Of a stretch of 64,000 nucleotides of DNA, positions 8,306 to 17,104 are shown piece after piece. The notes under the pieces are model-generated. The model worked only from the letters and a program-made list of their open reading frames with translations. It was not told where the DNA came from and ran no database searches. Source of the DNA: Desulfovibrio fairfieldensis (GTDB taxonomy: Bacteria; Desulfobacterota; Desulfovibrionia; Desulfovibrionales; Desulfovibrionaceae); contig NZ_CP014229.1 in NCBI RefSeq assembly GCF_001553605.1, positions 3,004,501 through 3,068,500 on the forward strand. The letters run 5' to 3'. The stretch's first letter is position 1. Each line of letters begins with the position of its first letter. The position numbers and the translations under genes are program-made.

Positions 8306-9487
8306 TTACAGATAGCCCGCCGCCGTAAGCAGCGCCCTGGCCTTTTCCAGTCCGGCCGAGGCCAGCTTGACCACCGGCCCGGTGCAGCCCATGGCTCCTT
8401 CGGCGTAGAGACCTTCTTTCCAGAGCACATGCACGGCGTTTTCCAGATCAAGCACGTCGATGCCGTGAATTTCCTCATCCGTGGGCACCACAGGCGGCAT
8501 GACCGGCACGTCGCCGCTTCCGGCCTCGGGCCTGGGCATGAGCCCTTCCAACTCCTCGTCCAGACCGGCGGCGCGGGCCGCCCGGAGTTCCGCCGCCACC
8601 CTGGCGGGCAGGCCGCCGCGCAAGGCCTGGGCCGTGTAGCTCAGGGCATTGGCGATGACCGGCGCGCCCGAAGCCCGTGAGATGATCGACACCACCTTGT
8701 TCCAGCCCTCGCCCACGGAGGGTCCGTAGCCCCAGCCCGCGGCTTCGTAGCCGCCGCCGGTGCCGAAGGCCGCGAAGACCTTGGCCAGCACGTTGCCCGT
8801 GAGGGTGTCGCAGACGCAAACGTCCACCGCGCCGGCCAGGATGTCATTGCCGCGCAGCAACGCGCCGCCGTCCTTGCGCACGCTTTGACCGAAACGCACG
8901 GCATAGCCCTTTTCGGCCATACGGCTGAGGGCGCGCATAACCTGAGGCGCGGCATCCAGATTGAGTACGCCCAGGCCGGGATCGGCAATGCCCATGGCCT
9001 TGGCCGTCGCCAAGCCGTACACCGCGTTGCGCAGCATGGCGCAGGCCCGCTGCGGCGCGCTGATGCCCGTGGTGGAAGCCAGGATCATGGCCCTGCCCCT
9101 GGCCGGAGTGAATGCCCGGCCCATGGTGGTCACGCCCACCGGGAAGGGATAGTGCAGGGCCACCGCGCCTTCCAGAGCGTCGGCGCCTTTGGAATCAAGA
9201 GCCTTTTCCATGGCCGCCGCAATGTCGGCCTCACAGTCGGGCGTTTCGATCCAGTCCATGCCCTCGGGCAGCGGGGCGTCCGGCCGGGGGCCCAGGCCTA
9301 CCACCTGAAGGCGGCTGTCCCGGCGCATGGCCGTGCCCGCGCCCAGCAGGAACTCTTCCACCGGCAGCTCACTGCCCGCGGCCATCAGCCCGATGCGATT
9401 GCGCGGACCGCCGCTGCGCGCCGTGGCCACCAGCTCCGCCAGGGCGTTGCCGATGAGCGCGCGTTTGCTTTCGTTTACTTCCGCCAT
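8306..9487 (-). CDS. grdD: Glycine reductase complex component C, subunit beta (GrdD)
   Basis: This protein has 393 aa and is related to PlsX/phosphate acyltransferase-like GrdD. With GrdC it forms protein C, which takes the Se-carboxymethyl group from GrdA and releases acetyl phosphate. Typical stretches include RSGGPRNRIGLMAAGSE near the N-terminus, VCVCDTLTGNVLAKVF and GGYEAAGWGYGPSVG. The start at 9487 has GAGGT upstream and lies 8 bp after the grdC stop. The length matches the family. Confidence 0.95.
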   Translation of the reverse strand: MAEVNESKRALIGNALAELVATARSGGPRNRIGLMAAGSELPVEEFLLGAGTAMRRDSRLQVVGLGPRPDAPLPEGMDWIETPDCEADIAAAMEKALDSKGADALEGAVALHYPFPVGVTTMGRAFTPARGRAMILASTTGISAPQRACAMLRNAVYGLATAKAMGIADPGLGVLNLDAAPQVMRALSRMAEKGYAVRFGQSVRKDGGALLRGNDILAGAVDVCVCDTLTGNVLAKVFAAFGTGGGYEAAGWGYGPSVGEGWNKVVSIISRASGAPVIANALSYTAQALRGGLPARVAAELRAARAAGLDEELEGLMPRPEAGSGDVPVMPPVVPTDEEIHGIDVLDLENAVHVLWKEGLYAEGAMGCTGPVVKLASAGLEKARALLTAAGYL

Positions 9488-9495
9488 GGCAGACC

Positions 9496-11034
9496 TCAGT
9501 TTTTCTGAAGGTTGGCGGCCAGATCGGCAAGCGCGTCCAGCAGCAGTTCGCGCACTTCGTCCTTGGTGACGCCCGCGCCCGTCGCGCCTCCGGTTTCGGA
9601 AGGCGCTTCGATCAGGAAGGACGCGCCGTCGGCCAGATTGGTCAGGCGGCCCAGGAACAGGCTGCCCTTGCCGATGATCATGGCGCGCTTGATGCTTCCG
9701 GCCTTGATGGCGTCGCGGGCATGGCCCATGTAGGGCACGCCCGAGGGGATGTGCCCCTGGGTGTGCACGAAACCGGGAATGCCGTGCTCGGCCACGAATT
9801 GCGGAATCTCCTCACGCTTGAGCTGGCCTTTCATGACCGAAAGGGCCGCGATCATCTTGAAGTTGGCCTCGGGCACATTGCCCGCCCCGGCGGGCAGGGT
9901 GATTTCCGCGTTGTGCAGTTCGGGAGCGTACTTGTCCACATCCGTGAGCTTGAGGCCCAGGCGGGTCAGCGGCTCAAAGGTCAGGGCCGAGGTGATGGCC
10001 TGCGGGGCCGCCCCGGCGGCCACGGAATGCTTGCCCACGGAATCCAGGCGGATCACCGGCTCCGTGCCGTCGTCCGGCACGAGCAGCACCGCAAAGCTGC
10101 CGATGCAGTTTTCCAGGGCTTTGAGCCCCTTTTTGACGTGGTCGCGCGAGTTCATATACAGCTTGGGCAGCGAACCGCCGCCCAGCACGGCCACATTCCG
10201 GCGAACGCCCGAGGCCACCATGCTCGCGCCGGCGATGACGGCCGCAGCCGGACCGGCGCAGAAGCCGCGCACGTCAAAGCCGCTGGCATTGCCGCAGCCC
10301 GCGATTTCAGCCACGGCCTTGGCCAGGTTGCCGCCGCCGCGCTGCATAACGTCGCCCACGGCTTCCTCGGAGCATTCCACAACAAAGTCGATCTCCGAGG
10401 GCGCGAGCCCGCTGTTTTTGATCAAATGCAACAGGGCCAGCACGCCGCTGGCCTTGCAGGCCAGATTTTCCAGCATGACGTGGGCCGAGAGGTTTTCGTC
10501 CGTATCATGGGCCCGGCGGCAGCAGCCCACCACCCGGCCGTCCAGATACAGCGGCAGGGCCATGTGCTTTTCCACGGCTTCGGCGATTTCAGCGGCCTCA
10601 TGACCGGCTTCCAGGCGGGCCAGCTGGCTCTCGCCCACAACCGGATCCTGGGCCAGTTTTTCCTTGATGCGCGCGGCAAAATCCTTGTCCAGCCAGATCA
10701 AGTCAAAAACGTCGCAGATGTCCATGAAGCCGAGAAACTCGTCTTCGGGCATGATCTCGCCGTATTTGCCGTAACGCTCGGGCGCGCCGAGATTTTCCAG
10801 CCAGGGCGCGGGCGCGGCGGCCAGTTCCTCCACGCTCATGGCCCCGATGTAGGTCTTGTTGGGGGCGTAGCCCGCGGCTTCCTCATAGCTCTGGGCCCGC
10901 CCGGGCAGGGCCTTGAGATACTCGGAATCGGGCTTGGCGCGACGCTCCTGGGCGGGCGTGCCGCCGTAATGCAGCGCCAGTTCCGGCGCGAAATTCAGGC
11001 AGTAGGCCGTGCCTTTGATGCCGACATTGCCCAT
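9496..11034 (-). CDS. grdC: Glycine reductase complex component C, subunit alpha (GrdC)
   Basis: This protein has 512 aa, the usual GrdC length, and is a FabH/thiolase-like subunit of protein C. ATG 11034 is chosen because AAGGAG precedes it by 6 nt and the protein then begins MGNVGIKGTAYCLNFAPEL, the conserved GrdC start. The central VRGFCAGPAAAVIAGASMV is the conserved core with the reactive cysteine, and TQGHIPSGVPYMGHA lies in the C-terminal half. Its upstream gap to trxB holds a string of four small hairpins. Confidence 0.96.
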   Translation of the reverse strand: MGNVGIKGTAYCLNFAPELALHYGGTPAQERRAKPDSEYLKALPGRAQSYEEAAGYAPNKTYIGAMSVEELAAAPAPWLENLGAPERYGKYGEIMPEDEFLGFMDICDVFDLIWLDKDFAARIKEKLAQDPVVGESQLARLEAGHEAAEIAEAVEKHMALPLYLDGRVVGCCRRAHDTDENLSAHVMLENLACKASGVLALLHLIKNSGLAPSEIDFVVECSEEAVGDVMQRGGGNLAKAVAEIAGCGNASGFDVRGFCAGPAAAVIAGASMVASGVRRNVAVLGGGSLPKLYMNSRDHVKKGLKALENCIGSFAVLLVPDDGTEPVIRLDSVGKHSVAAGAAPQAITSALTFEPLTRLGLKLTDVDKYAPELHNAEITLPAGAGNVPEANFKMIAALSVMKGQLKREEIPQFVAEHGIPGFVHTQGHIPSGVPYMGHARDAIKAGSIKRAMIIGKGSLFLGRLTNLADGASFLIEAPSETGGATGAGVTKDEVRELLLDALADLAANLQKN

Positions 11035-11078
11035 GTGCTTGCTCCTTGTATAAAAATAGCCGCACGAGCTCCCGCTAC

Positions 11079-11176
11079 GCCGCACACGATGCGGCGCGCC
11101 GCAACGCGGCGTGGATTCAGCCGAAAATCACATTTTTCGGCTGAATGAACCTTTGAAAAGCGAAGCGTTTCAAAGG
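11079..11176. repeat. Array of four tandem hairpins between trxB and grdC
   Basis: The stems in order are GCCGCA/TGCGGC (11079-11095), CGCCGC/GCGGCG (11097-11111), TTCAGCCGAAAA with its complement (11116-11145) and CCTTTGAAA/TTTCAAAGG (11150-11176). On the minus strand the last one follows the trxB stop as TAGATTGCCTTTGA, which resembles the cassette end at 30352 (TAGAGCGGATTGCCTTTGA). Confidence 0.75.
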
Positions 11177-11180
11177 CAAT

Positions 11181-12098
11181 CTATTCCTGTTCAGCCAGAT
11201 AGGCGTAAGCAGACATGGCCGCCCGCGCGCCGTCCCCGGCAGCCGTGACCACCTGCCGCAAGGCCGTGTCGCGCACATCGCCCGCCGCGAAGACGCCCGG
11301 CGTGGAGGTGCGCATGTCGGCGTCCGTAATAATCCAGCCCTGCTCCGTGGTTTCGCAGACGCCGCTCAAGAAAGCGGCGTTGGGCAGCGTGCCGATGAAT
11401 ATGAACACGCCGTTGACGGCCACCACGTTCTTTTCGCCGCTCTTGACGTTCTTGAGCACCATGCGCTCCACCAGGCCGTCGCCCTCGATGGCTTCCAACA
11501 CGCTGTCCCAGAGGGGCACGATCTTGGGATTTTTCAGGGCGCGCTCGGCCACCAGCTTGTCGGCGCGGAACTGATCGCGGCGGTGCACGATGTAGACCTT
11601 CTCCGCGAACTGGGTCAGATAGCAGGCCTCTTCCACGGCGGTATTGCCGCCGCCGATGACCGCCACCTCAAGCTCCTCAAAAAAGGCCGCGTCGCAGACC
11701 GCGCAGTAGGAAACGCCCTTGCCCGTGAATTCCTTTTCGCCGGGGCAGCCCTGTTTGCGGAAGTTGGCCCCGGTGGCGATGATCAGCGCCTTGGCCTCAA
11801 TCTCGCCCTGGTCCGTGACCACCACGGCTCCGCCGCCCGCCGGGCGCAGTTCCTTCACCGTGGCGGTGCGAAATTCGGCCTTGAAATGCTCGGCGTGAGC
11901 CCGGAAGCTGTCGGCCAGCCCCACGCCCGAAGCACTGATGGTGCCGGGCCAGTTTTCGATTTCGCTGGTGATCAGGATCTGGCCGCCGGCCTTGCCCTTT
12001 TCCAGCACAAGCACGTCCAGGCCCGCGCGTTTGCCGTAGACGGCGGCGGTCAGTCCGGCCGGGCCCGCCCCGATGATGACCAGTTCACGCTGCTCCAT
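11181..12098 (-). CDS. trxB: Thioredoxin reductase
   Basis: This protein has 305 aa. Its motifs are the FAD site IIGAGPAGLTAAVYGKRAG, the redox-active CAVCDAAFF, the NADPH site VIGGGNTAVEEA and the C-terminal GVFAAGDVRDT. It reduces the operon's thioredoxin for glycine reductase. Start ATG 12098 has GGGAG upstream. The stop TAG sits at the edge of a hairpin cassette. Confidence 0.97.
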   Translation of the reverse strand: MEQRELVIIGAGPAGLTAAVYGKRAGLDVLVLEKGKAGGQILITSEIENWPGTISASGVGLADSFRAHAEHFKAEFRTATVKELRPAGGGAVVVTDQGEIEAKALIIATGANFRKQGCPGEKEFTGKGVSYCAVCDAAFFEELEVAVIGGGNTAVEEACYLTQFAEKVYIVHRRDQFRADKLVAERALKNPKIVPLWDSVLEAIEGDGLVERMVLKNVKSGEKNVVAVNGVFIFIGTLPNAAFLSGVCETTEQGWIITDADMRTSTPGVFAAGDVRDTALRQVVTAAGDGARAAMSAYAYLAEQE

Positions 12099-12173
12099 GA
12101 TGTATGCTCCCGCGGTTCCCGTCGGGCGCTGTCGCGCCCGACGGGCCGTCATTGCTGTTGTTACGTCCGCAAT

Positions 12174-13484
12174 TTACTTATTGAAGACCGTCTGTTCATC
12201 CACGGGAGTGGAGAGCGCCGTGAGCGCGCGCTCCACCAGTTCGCGGCGCAGGGCCTTTTCCGCTTCCGGCGAGAGTTCGGGATTGCCCAGCGGATGGGGG
12301 ATGGAGACCGTGGGCACAATGCGGTTGGCCCCGATACTCAAAGAGATAGGCACGATGGTACACATGTGAACCACCGGCACGTCGGCGGTGTCCTCAATGG
12401 CCTTGGCGAGCGTTGCACCGCAACGCGTGCAGGTGCCTCAGGTGGAGGTGAGGATCACCGCCTGCACCTGGGCGTCCTTGAGACGCTTGCCGATCTCAAT
12501 GCCGAAGGCTTTGGCCTTGGCCACGGCCGTGCCGTTGCCCACGGTGGAATAGAAGAGCGGATGCAGGGAGCCGATGCGGCCTTCCTTTTCCAGGTCGCGC
12601 AGCACGTCCACGGGCAGCACGCGGTCCGGGTCCTGATTGGCGTAGGTCTGGTCGTAGCCGCCGTGGGCGGTCTGATATTTGCCCTGGAGCAGATCCGTGA
12701 CGCCGGCGATGTCGTATTCGCCGAAATTCTGGGCACTGGAGGCCGCGATGTGGTCCGGGTTGCCGAAGGGCACAATGCCGCCGGAAGTAACCAGGGCGAT
12801 CTTGGCCTTGCTCATGTCCGCCACGGGCGGGCGCGGGGTCACGCGGTCAAAGACCGGCATGGCGTATTCCGTGGCAAAGGGCTCGCCCTTGAGCTTTTTG
12901 ATCAGCATGGACACGGCGCGCTCCGCGCCGGGCTGCTCATAGAACATGTTTTCGCGGATGCCCTTTTCGATCAGACCTTCCTCGGCCGGGGTTCCCAGAG
13001 CCTCGCCCCCTAGCTGCTTGAGCAGCACGCGGGCCATGGCCGGTACGGCCTTGGCCATGCCGCGCGCGGAATCGGCGGCTTCCACAATGGGAATTTCCTT
13101 GCGGAAAAGATCCACGCCGGGATTTTCCCGGTACAGGGCCGTGACCACCGGTATGTGCAGAGCCTTTTGGACCGCCGCGCAGACCGAGGCGCAGGCCGCG
13201 CCGTAGCGCCCGGCATTGAAGGCCGGACCCGCGATCAGGGCGTCGGCCTTGTATTCGCGCACGGTTTCCACCACCAGGGCGGACACTTCATCCATATGGT
13301 TGGCGAAATAGTTGTCGCCGCAGATGAAGGTCGCCACGATTTCCGCTTCGCCGCCCAGAGCGGCCTTGAAGGCTATGCCGGGACCCACAACGCCTTCGCG
13401 CACTTCAGGGCCGACGTCCGCCTTGTCCTCGCCGCCGATGCCGGCGAAAAACTGATTGATATAGTGTATGACACGATATGCCAT
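12174..13484 (-). CDS. grdB: Glycine reductase component B, selenoprotein GrdB (selenocysteine at an in-frame UGA)
   Basis: This protein has 436 aa when UGA 12438-12440 is read as selenocysteine (residue 349). The context ILTST-U-GTCTRCGATL is the active-site motif of GrdB/GrdF/GrdH, the substrate-binding subunit that with GrdE activates the amine through a pyruvoyl Schiff base. ATG 13484 follows GAAGGAG; MAYRVIHYINQFFAGIGGE is the family's start. The glycine riboswitch argues for glycine rather than sarcosine or betaine. Standard translation would split the gene into two pieces at the UGA. Confidence 0.96.
12410..12426 (-). promoter_or_regulatory. Candidate bacterial SECIS hairpin of grdB
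   Basis: On the transcript, a 7-bp perfect stem GCGUUGC/GCAACGC with a GGU apical loop begins 11 nt after the UGA. The position and the G-U-containing loop fit bacterial SECIS elements that bind SelB. Confidence 0.8.
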
Positions 13485-13580
13485 GATCCACTCCTTCTCT
13501 GTCATTTCCGCGCTGTTTCTAACGAAGTGCCGATGTTTCATTTGAGACTGGCCGTCTCTTGATCGTTTCGGCACTGCGTG

Positions 13581-13676
13581 AGGGGCTGTTTCTACATTGA
13601 GAAATTTTGGCTTTCCGGCAAGGAAAACGAGTTTGACGCAGCCGGAAGTCAAAAGGGCCGATGTAGAACAGCCCCT
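13581..13676. repeat. Hairpin repeat family 1, short copy at the 3' end of grdE
   Basis: The terminal inverted repeats are AGGGGCTGTTTCTACAT (13581-13597) and ATGTAGAACAGCCCCT (13661-13676). Inside, the arms TTTTGGCTTTCCGGC and GCCGGAAGTCAAAA flank the constant blocks AAGGAA and TGACGC. It lacks the central GTACTC part. Its edge contributes the TAG stop codon of grdE. Confidence 0.82.
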
Positions 13677-14961
13677 ATAAAGTGCGGCCGCCAATACGGT
13701 TAAACCCCAACTCGCTGGTGGCGCCCATAATGGCCTGCAATTCCACTTCCATGCTGCCGTCCTCGCGCAGGGAACCGAAGAAGCCCCCGGCGATGACGTC
13801 GGCCGTGGCCGGTTCGCCGATGACCTTTTGCATGGGCGGCAAGACGATGACTTCATTGGCATTGCCGGCGGTGACGCAGGCGTCGCCCTCGGGGCAGGAG
13901 TCGGCCAGGGACTGGCTCGACCCGTCGCGCCCGGCGTATTCGTCGGTGATCAGCACGGTCTTGATGCCCGCGCGCTCGGCCTTCCAGCAGTTCATGATCA
14001 GATCCGCGTCCGGGTTGCCGAAGCCTTCCTCGGAAATCACCAGGCCGTCCACGCCGAGCATCCGGGCCAGCTTCACCGCGTAGGAGGAGCTGCGCTTCTT
14101 GTCGGCCAGGGTGACGTTTTCATTGGTGATGATCACGCCCACGAAATTGATGTCCTTGCCGTGGTGGGCGTAGAGACTTTTGATCACCGGATTGTTCACG
14201 TGCGTATAGGTGCTGTTCTTGTCGCAGGCCGAAACGCAGTTGCCGGAAATAATGGCCCCGTCCATGATTTCCGTGGGGCTGATCATGGTGGGCAGAATTT
14301 TTTTGACATCCACGCCGTAGACCCAGGTATCGTGCAGCAGGCCCTGGGACTGAAGCATATACAAATACGCCACCTTGGGCAGCCCGGGCCAGGCGTTCAT
14401 GGCCTCGGCCAGGGGCGGGAAGGCGTAGCTCTCCACAGTGTCGGCCTTGTCTTCCTTGCAGCAGGAGGCCAGATAGTATGCCGCCTTGAGCCCGGCCCGG
14501 CGGTAGACCGCCTCCAGCTCATGCAACTCCACCCCGTCCACGGGCTCGAAGACCAGAACCACGTTGCAGGTTTTGGAAAAAGGCGTGTATGCCGCGCCCG
14601 GGCCGCTCATGTCCACAATGCCCTCCTGCGGGGCCACCAGACGGCCGGTGGTCAGCACCGCAGCGCCTTCGAGCACCAGGGTCTTGCCCTGGCCCACGGT
14701 GTCCACGTCGCCGATCCAGCCGGGAAACACCTCGCCCGGGCCTTCCAGCTTGCAGCGCGGCTCCACAGCATCCTTGCAGGGCAGGATGCGCACGCTCTCG
14801 CCGGGATGGACCAGCTCGGCCTCCACATTCCGGAGGGCCGGGTCTTCCAGCAGCAGGCTGACCAGCTCCTCCTTGTTGACGGTGAGCACATGATCCCGCG
14901 CGCCGGTGCGCGGGCCCCATTCCAGCTTGCGGATTGCAATCTTATGCAGTTCCAGGTTCAC
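13675..14961 (-). CDS. grdE: Glycine reductase component B proprotein GrdE
   Basis: This protein has 428 aa. The GrdE/GrdG family is a proprotein cleaved at an internal Asn-Cys; here ISGNCVSACDKNSTY near residue 240 carries the expected N-C junction that would give the pyruvoyl group on the C-terminal 25-kDa part. It forms protein B with GrdB and binds the amino group of glycine. The start MNLELHKIAIRKLEWG is the conserved family start. The gene is the second in the operon, 134 bp after grdX. Its TAG stop overlaps a hairpin repeat. Confidence 0.96.
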   Translation of the reverse strand: MNLELHKIAIRKLEWGPRTGARDHVLTVNKEELVSLLLEDPALRNVEAELVHPGESVRILPCKDAVEPRCKLEGPGEVFPGWIGDVDTVGQGKTLVLEGAAVLTTGRLVAPQEGIVDMSGPGAAYTPFSKTCNVVLVFEPVDGVELHELEAVYRRAGLKAAYYLASCCKEDKADTVESYAFPPLAEAMNAWPGLPKVAYLYMLQSQGLLHDTWVYGVDVKKILPTMISPTEIMDGAIISGNCVSACDKNSTYTHVNNPVIKSLYAHHGKDINFVGVIITNENVTLADKKRSSSYAVKLARMLGVDGLVISEEGFGNPDADLIMNCWKAERAGIKTVLITDEYAGRDGSSQSLADSCPEGDACVTAGNANEVIVLPPMQKVIGEPATADVIAGGFFGSLREDGSMEVELQAIMGATSELGFNRIGGRTL

Positions 14962-15095
14962 GACAAACTCCTTGGGTCAGACGTCTTCGGGCGGGCCGCC
15001 CGGATGAATCCATGATGATTGTGACGCAACGGGAGGAGCCCGCATCCGTCCGCATCCCGGCATGCCCGGACCGACCGGCCCGGTTGGGAAAGGAG

Positions 15096-15494
15096 TCAGT
15101 GCAGGCTTTCCAGAGTGGCTTTCAGCAATTCACAGTCCAGCAGAGCGCAATCGCGGCGCATGGCCTCGGGCAGGTCGCCGGGCAGGCTTTGCCGGACCTT
15201 CGCGGCAGGGCTCTGATAAAGCTGCAGGGCTTCTTCCAGAAAATGCAGAGAGTCAGAGTCCACCGTCCCGGAGGGGGAGGGCGGCAAGAGAAGCAGGGAA
15301 CGGTAGGGCTGCTGATGCGGACGGAAATTGCCGTACAACGGGTGGTTAGCAAGCCGCCAGCCCTGATGCACGCGGTCGCGCGCCATGGTCAGCGCGTCGC
15401 GTGCGCCGCCGTCCAGCAACAGAACGTCCACACCCGCCGGAACGCGGGACGGAAAAGAGGGATTGTTGGTAATGAGAATCGCGCGACCGGCCAC
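15096..15494 (-). CDS. grdX: GrdX family protein
   Basis: This protein has 132 aa when started at GTG 15494, which has GGGAG 7 nt upstream and puts the family's first strand (AILITNNPSF) at the N-terminus. Conserved parts are ARDRVHQGWRLANHPLYGN and QQPYRSLLL. The open frame continues upstream, but that part is the glycine riboswitch and is not coding. GrdX is often encoded at the head of glycine/sarcosine/betaine reductase operons; its function is unknown. Confidence 0.88.
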   Translation of the reverse strand: MAGRAILITNNPSFPSRVPAGVDVLLLDGGARDALTMARDRVHQGWRLANHPLYGNFRPHQQPYRSLLLLPPSPSGTVDSDSLHFLEEALQLYQSPAAKVRQSLPGDLPEAMRRDCALLDCELLKATLESLH

Positions 15495-15540
15495 AGCAAA
15501 GCTCCCGCGTTTGCGTTGGCTCTGTCGCGCGCTGGGCGGT

Positions 15541-15662
15541 TCAGAGATGCGTCCGGTTGCAATCCTGATGCCTGAGAGTTTCAGCCTTGCGGCCTTGCCC
15601 CTTCGGCGACCCCGTGGCAACGTCCGGCATGCCGGTTGTGCGCGGGTGCTCTCTTGCAACTT
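15541..15662 (-). promoter_or_regulatory. Glycine riboswitch (single aptamer) at the head of the grd operon
   Basis: Read on the minus strand, the leader holds AGAGAGCACC, then CCGAAGGGGCAAGG, a small GCC/GGC stem and AAACTCTCAGGCA. These are the conserved glycine-aptamer cores in order (GGAGAG, CCGAAGGGGCAA, CTCTCAGG). They are followed by GGACGC and the grdX start about 50 nt later. Only one aptamer is visible. A strong terminator was not seen, so control at the GTG start by hiding GGGAG is possible. TTGACA (15700-15705 complement) lies upstream, but the matching -10 is unclear. Confidence 0.93.
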
Positions 15663-15807
15663 TCGCTCGCAATTCCCCACTCCCACATTGAGAAAAAAAT
15701 GTCAAGCGGTGGCCTCATAAAAAAAATAAAACATATCCGCAAATTATGCCTGGTTGAAGAACCAAACGATGGATTGCGGCGACCGGCGCGGGCCGGGCCG
15801 GGGAATG

Positions 15808-15892
15808 ACGCCGTCCGCGCGGAATAGGCGGATTTTGTAAAATAACCGCAAAGGTACAGGAAGGCTGACGCAAAAGTATTTTTCTTTTTTCA
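15808..15892. repeat. Interspersed repeat R3, copy 1
   Basis: About 85 bp match the reverse complement of 41843-41924 at roughly 85% identity, including GGCGGATTTTGT, AATAACCGCAAAG and TACAGGAAGGCTG. It lies in the divergent gap between the grd operon and asd. The rest of the gap from 15663 to 16041 is AT-rich promoter DNA without a gene. Confidence 0.75.
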
Positions 15893-15955
15893 CTCCGGAC
15901 ACAAAAAATACTCATCCTATTCATTCGATTGCCCTGGGACACTGTCAGCCCCGGC

Positions 15956-15984
15956 TTCACTTTTCGGATAAGGGCGGTTATGAT
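15956..15984 (+). promoter_or_regulatory. Candidate sigma70 promoter of asd
   Basis: TTCACT (15956-15961), a 17-bp spacer and TATGAT (15979-15984) lie 58 bp before the asd start. The -35 is imperfect. Confidence 0.45.
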
Positions 15985-16041
15985 GCGTGCTCACAAACGC
16001 GGAAAACGCGCGCCTCTTTTCCACCAAGGAGACCAAAAGCC

Positions 16042-17088
16042 ATGAGCGATACGTTGACTGTTGCCGTTGTGGGCGCCACGGGCGCCGTGGGTCGTGAAAT
16101 GCTCAAGACGCTGCACGAGCGGCAGTTCCCGGCCACGAAAGTACGGGCCTTCGCCTCGGCCCGTTCAGCGGGCAGCAAAGTGCCCTTCGGCGAGGAGGAA
16201 CTCACGGTGGAAGAGCTGAAGGAAGATGTCTTTGACGGCATCGACCTGGCCATCTTTTCCGCCGGCGGCGGCACGTCCGCGAAGTTCGCGCCGCACGCCG
16301 CCCATGCCGGTTGCGTGGTGGTGGACAATTCCGCGGCCTGGCGCATGGACGAGCGCTGTCCCCTGGTGGTGCCGGAAGTGAATCCGGAGGCCCTGGAAGA
16401 GCATCAGGGCATCATTGCCAATCCCAACTGTTCCACCATCCAGATGGTAGTGGTGCTCAAGCCCCTGCACGACGCGGCACACATCAACCGCGTGGTGGTT
16501 TCCACCTATCAGGCCGTGTCCGGCACAGGCCAGAAAGGCATTGAGGAGCTGGAACGCCAGGTGCGCGACCTTTTCAACGCCCGCGACCCGGAAAACAAGG
16601 TGTATCCCTACCGCATCGCCTTCAATGTCCTGCCGCACATCGACGTCTTCCTGGACAACGACTACACCAAGGAAGAGATGAAGATGGTCAACGAAACCGT
16701 GAAGATCTTCGACGATCCCTCAATCAAGGTCACGGCTACCTGCGCGCGCGTGCCGGTATTTTTCTGCCATGCGGAATCCGTGAATATCGAAACCGAAAAG
16801 AAGATCACGGCCAAGGAAGCCCGGATCATGCTCTCCCAGGCTCCGGGCGTGAAGGTTTTCGACAATCCGCGCGAACTCATGTACCCCATGCCCGCCTACT
16901 GCATCGGCGACGATCCCACCTTTGTGGGGCGCATCCGCGAGGACGAAAGCATTGAAAACGGCCTGAACCTCTGGATCGTGGCCGACAACGTGCGCAAGGG
17001 CGCGGCGCTCAACGCCGTGCAGATCGCCGAGGAACTGCTCAAGCGCGATCTGGTCCGCGTGCCGGACAAGAATGTCTTCATGCGATAG
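16042..17088 (+). CDS. asd: Aspartate-semialdehyde dehydrogenase
   Basis: This protein has 348 aa. It reduces aspartyl phosphate to aspartate semialdehyde in Lys/Thr/Met/diaminopimelate synthesis. Visible are the NADP loop VVGATGAVGREML, the active-site Cys in ANPNCSTIQM and the substrate residues in QAVSGTGQKG. AAGGAG precedes the ATG. It is followed 16 bp later by a class IV aminotransferase gene. Confidence 0.97.
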   Translation: MSDTLTVAVVGATGAVGREMLKTLHERQFPATKVRAFASARSAGSKVPFGEEELTVEELKEDVFDGIDLAIFSAGGGTSAKFAPHAAHAGCVVVDNSAAWRMDERCPLVVPEVNPEALEEHQGIIANPNCSTIQMVVVLKPLHDAAHINRVVVSTYQAVSGTGQKGIEELERQVRDLFNARDPENKVYPYRIAFNVLPHIDVFLDNDYTKEEMKMVNETVKIFDDPSIKVTATCARVPVFFCHAESVNIETEKKITAKEARIMLSQAPGVKVFDNPRELMYPMPAYCIGDDPTFVGRIREDESIENGLNLWIVADNVRKGAALNAVQIAEELLKRDLVRVPDKNVFMR

Positions 17089-17104
17089 CGCGGAGAAATA
17101 TGCC

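Noticed and set aside
15096..15686. GrdX as a 196-aa protein started upstream at 15686
   Set aside because: The extra 64 residues would be encoded by the riboswitch cores. GTG 15494 has a ribosome site and gives the family length.
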